Shown one piece after another: positions 50,625 through 51,982 of a stretch of DNA of 51,982 nucleotides. Every line of letters starts with the position of its first letter. Position 1 is the first letter of the stretch. The DNA lies in assembly GCA_934120735.1 (NCBI GenBank), contig CAKOVA010000007.1:1-51982 (forward strand), read 5' to 3'. This DNA comes from an uncultured Prevotella sp. (GTDB lineage Bacteria > Bacteroidota > Bacteroidia > Bacteroidales > Bacteroidaceae). Both the position numbers and the translations under genes were made by a program. Under the pieces are notes generated by a model. The model was given only the letters and a program-made list of their open reading frames with translations, was not told the origin of the DNA and made no database searches.

Positions 50625-51982
50625 ATGAAAACAAGATTTCTTACTTTTATGCTCCTGTTGTGTGCTTCCGTTTGCGTATCGCAAGCACAGAAATTGGAAG
50701 GTAGTTGGACGGGCAAACTGTCGGTTCAAGGTGCACAATTAACGCTTGTCTTTCACGTGGAAAAGGACAAAAACAACGGTTTCATCGTAACGATGGATAG
50801 TCCTGACCAAAGTGTAAAAGGTGTTCCTGCCACAGTGAACAGTCTGACAGCCGACTCTGTGGATATTGCTATCTCCTCTATTGGGGCTCGGTATCTCGGC
50901 AAACAGCAAGGAGACCACATTCAAGGAACGTTTACGCAGTTTGGTAGGCCTTTCCCCTTGATGCTCAATCGTGGTGTGGAGGAACTAAAAAGACCGCAAA
51001 CTCCTCATGCGCCTTATCCATATCAAACTGAGGAAGTGACCTTTCAAAACGCCAAGGCGAATGCTGTTTTCTCTGGAACATTGTCTTATCCTGTGGGGTA
51101 TGAGCAGATGAACAAGCAGAAAGTACCTGTGGTACTGATGGTAACAGGTAGCGGTCAGGAAAACAGAAACGAGGAAATATTCGACCATCAGCCTTTCTTA
51201 GTCTTGGCAGATAACTTCGCTCGCCATGGCATTGCATCGCTTCGATACGATGACAGAGGTTTTGCAAAGTCTACAGGTGATGCTTCTCAATCGACGATGA
51301 AAGACAATGCGGAGGATGCGCGCTGTGGTTTCAACTATCTGAAAAGCCTGAAAAAGTTTGGAAAGATAGGTGTCATGGGACATAGTGAGGGTGGTAGTAT
51401 TGCCATGATGTTGGCAGCAGAGGGCTTACCCGATTTCATTGTGAGTCTTGCAGGGGTTGCAGGGCGTGGTGATAGCTTGATGTTGAAGCAAGTATATCAA
51501 GCGATGGAGGCAAGAGGTGGTGCCACTTTCGCCCGCGATTACTGTAAGGTATTGGGGGCTATTTATGCTTATAGAAATGCCAAGAAAGACATTTCTCACC
51601 CCGAAGCCGTGTTAGACTCCTTGTTGAAACAAACTAATGTGTCGCTCCCAGCATTGAGCAGGCAAAGTTTTTTACCCGTTATCACCATGCAAACCCCATG
51701 GGTTCTCGATTTCATCGCTACCGACATGGCTTGCTATCTTGCAAAAATCAAGTGTCCTGTCATGGCAGTGAATGGTAGTAAAGATGTGCAGGTAGATGCG
51801 CACGACAATCTTTCAGCCTTGCGAAAAGGCTTGAAACCCAACAAAAAGAACTTGATTAAAGAATACGAAGGACTGAACCATCTGTTCCAGCACTGTACGA
51901 CGGGGCAGACAACGGAGTATCGATTGATAGAAGAAACCTTTGCGCCAGAGGTGATGCAAGACATCGTTGATTGGATCAAGGC
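50625..51982 (+). CDS. Secreted alpha/beta hydrolase, truncated by the window edge
   Basis: The frame is open from ATG 50625 to the end of the window (452 complete codons). A signal peptide MKTRFLTFMLLLCASVCVSQA is followed by a small beta-rich domain (residues ~22-120: LEGSWTGKLSVQGAQLTLVF) and then an alpha/beta hydrolase. The oxyanion region is TGSGQENRNEE, the nucleophile elbow GHSEGG has Ser254, the acid is Asp387 (NGSKDVQ), and the base is His419 in LNHLF. This two-domain form resembles secreted dienelactone-hydrolase/acyl-peptidase-like esterases of Bacteroidetes; the substrate is unknown. Few or no residues seem to be missing at the C-terminus. Confidence 0.88.
   Translation, partial: MKTRFLTFMLLLCASVCVSQAQKLEGSWTGKLSVQGAQLTLVFHVEKDKNNGFIVTMDSPDQSVKGVPATVNSLTADSVDIAISSIGARYLGKQQGDHIQGTFTQFGRPFPLMLNRGVEELKRPQTPHAPYPYQTEEVTFQNAKANAVFSGTLSYPVGYEQMNKQKVPVVLMVTGSGQENRNEEIFDHQPFLVLADNFARHGIASLRYDDRGFAKSTGDASQSTMKDNAEDARCGFNYLKSLKKFGKIGVMGHSEGGSIAMMLAAEGLPDFIVSLAGVAGRGDSLMLKQVYQAMEARGGATFARDYCKVLGAIYAYRNAKKDISHPEAVLDSLLKQTNVSLPALSRQSFLPVITMQTPWVLDFIATDMACYLAKIKCPVMAVNGSKDVQVDAHDNLSALRKGLKPNKKNLIKEYEGLNHLFQHCTTGQTTEYRLIEETFAPEVMQDIVDWIK

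Overview
The window looks like chromosome of a Bacteroidales bacterium of Prevotella type. Many genes are preceded by the Bacteroidetes promoter TTTG-N19-21-TAnnTTTG, Shine-Dalgarno sites are weak, and the gene content fits: type III glutamine synthetase, ATP-dependent PEP carboxykinase, the large IspG, DUF4254, DUF3108, a PorZ-like propeller protein and a GH3-family enzyme. All functions were read from motifs by eye; no database search was possible.

Positions 1-8200 are one end of an integrated mobilizable element. It is visibly more A+T-rich than the rest and stops at the 3' end of a tRNA-Leu(CAA) gene (8200-8281, minus strand). In order it carries the tail of a MobC-like gene, a MOBP-type relaxase, a membrane/coiled-coil protein, and a tightly packed defence cassette. 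The cassette is an XRE controller, a fused C5-cytosine plus N6-adenine DNA methyltransferase, an HNH nuclease, and an ABC-type ATPase with a CxxC zinc-hook motif and a C-terminal Arg-x3-Glu...His triad as in the anticodon nucleases RloC and PrrC. No integrase is in view, so the other end lies upstream of the window.

Positions 8282-28614 are core genome: HAD phosphatase, GH3-like enzyme, Ig-like lipoprotein, DUF3108 protein, glnN, an ABM monooxygenase, pckA, upp, and a coupled run leuS-yitT-rdgB-porZ-like-GT-C membrane protein. Positions 28615-29115 hold about eight one-mismatch DnaA boxes and an AT-rich tract, so this is a candidate replication origin. Next come rubredoxin, a DUF4254-GT9 pair, acpP-fabF-rnc, and an opposing run rpoN-PAP2-like-purE-ispG.

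Positions 39343-51982 hold a conserved hypothetical gene, a secreted histidine phosphatase, a probable metal-uptake locus (small Cys/His secreted protein, TonB-dependent receptor, duplicated HQHFF lipoprotein), an orphan Phd/YefM antitoxin, polA, a polyprenyl synthase and a secreted alpha/beta hydrolase cut by the window edge.

The intergenic spaces carry several repeat families. One is an approximately 360-bp element headed by a long hairpin with a 12-nt loop (20349, 31184, and a decayed copy at 8686). Another is a tandem 66-bp unit with promoter-like -7 boxes and palindromes that differ in sequence but remain palindromic (10087 and, inverted, 42031). There are also arrays with a period near 22 bp (8527 and 46268).
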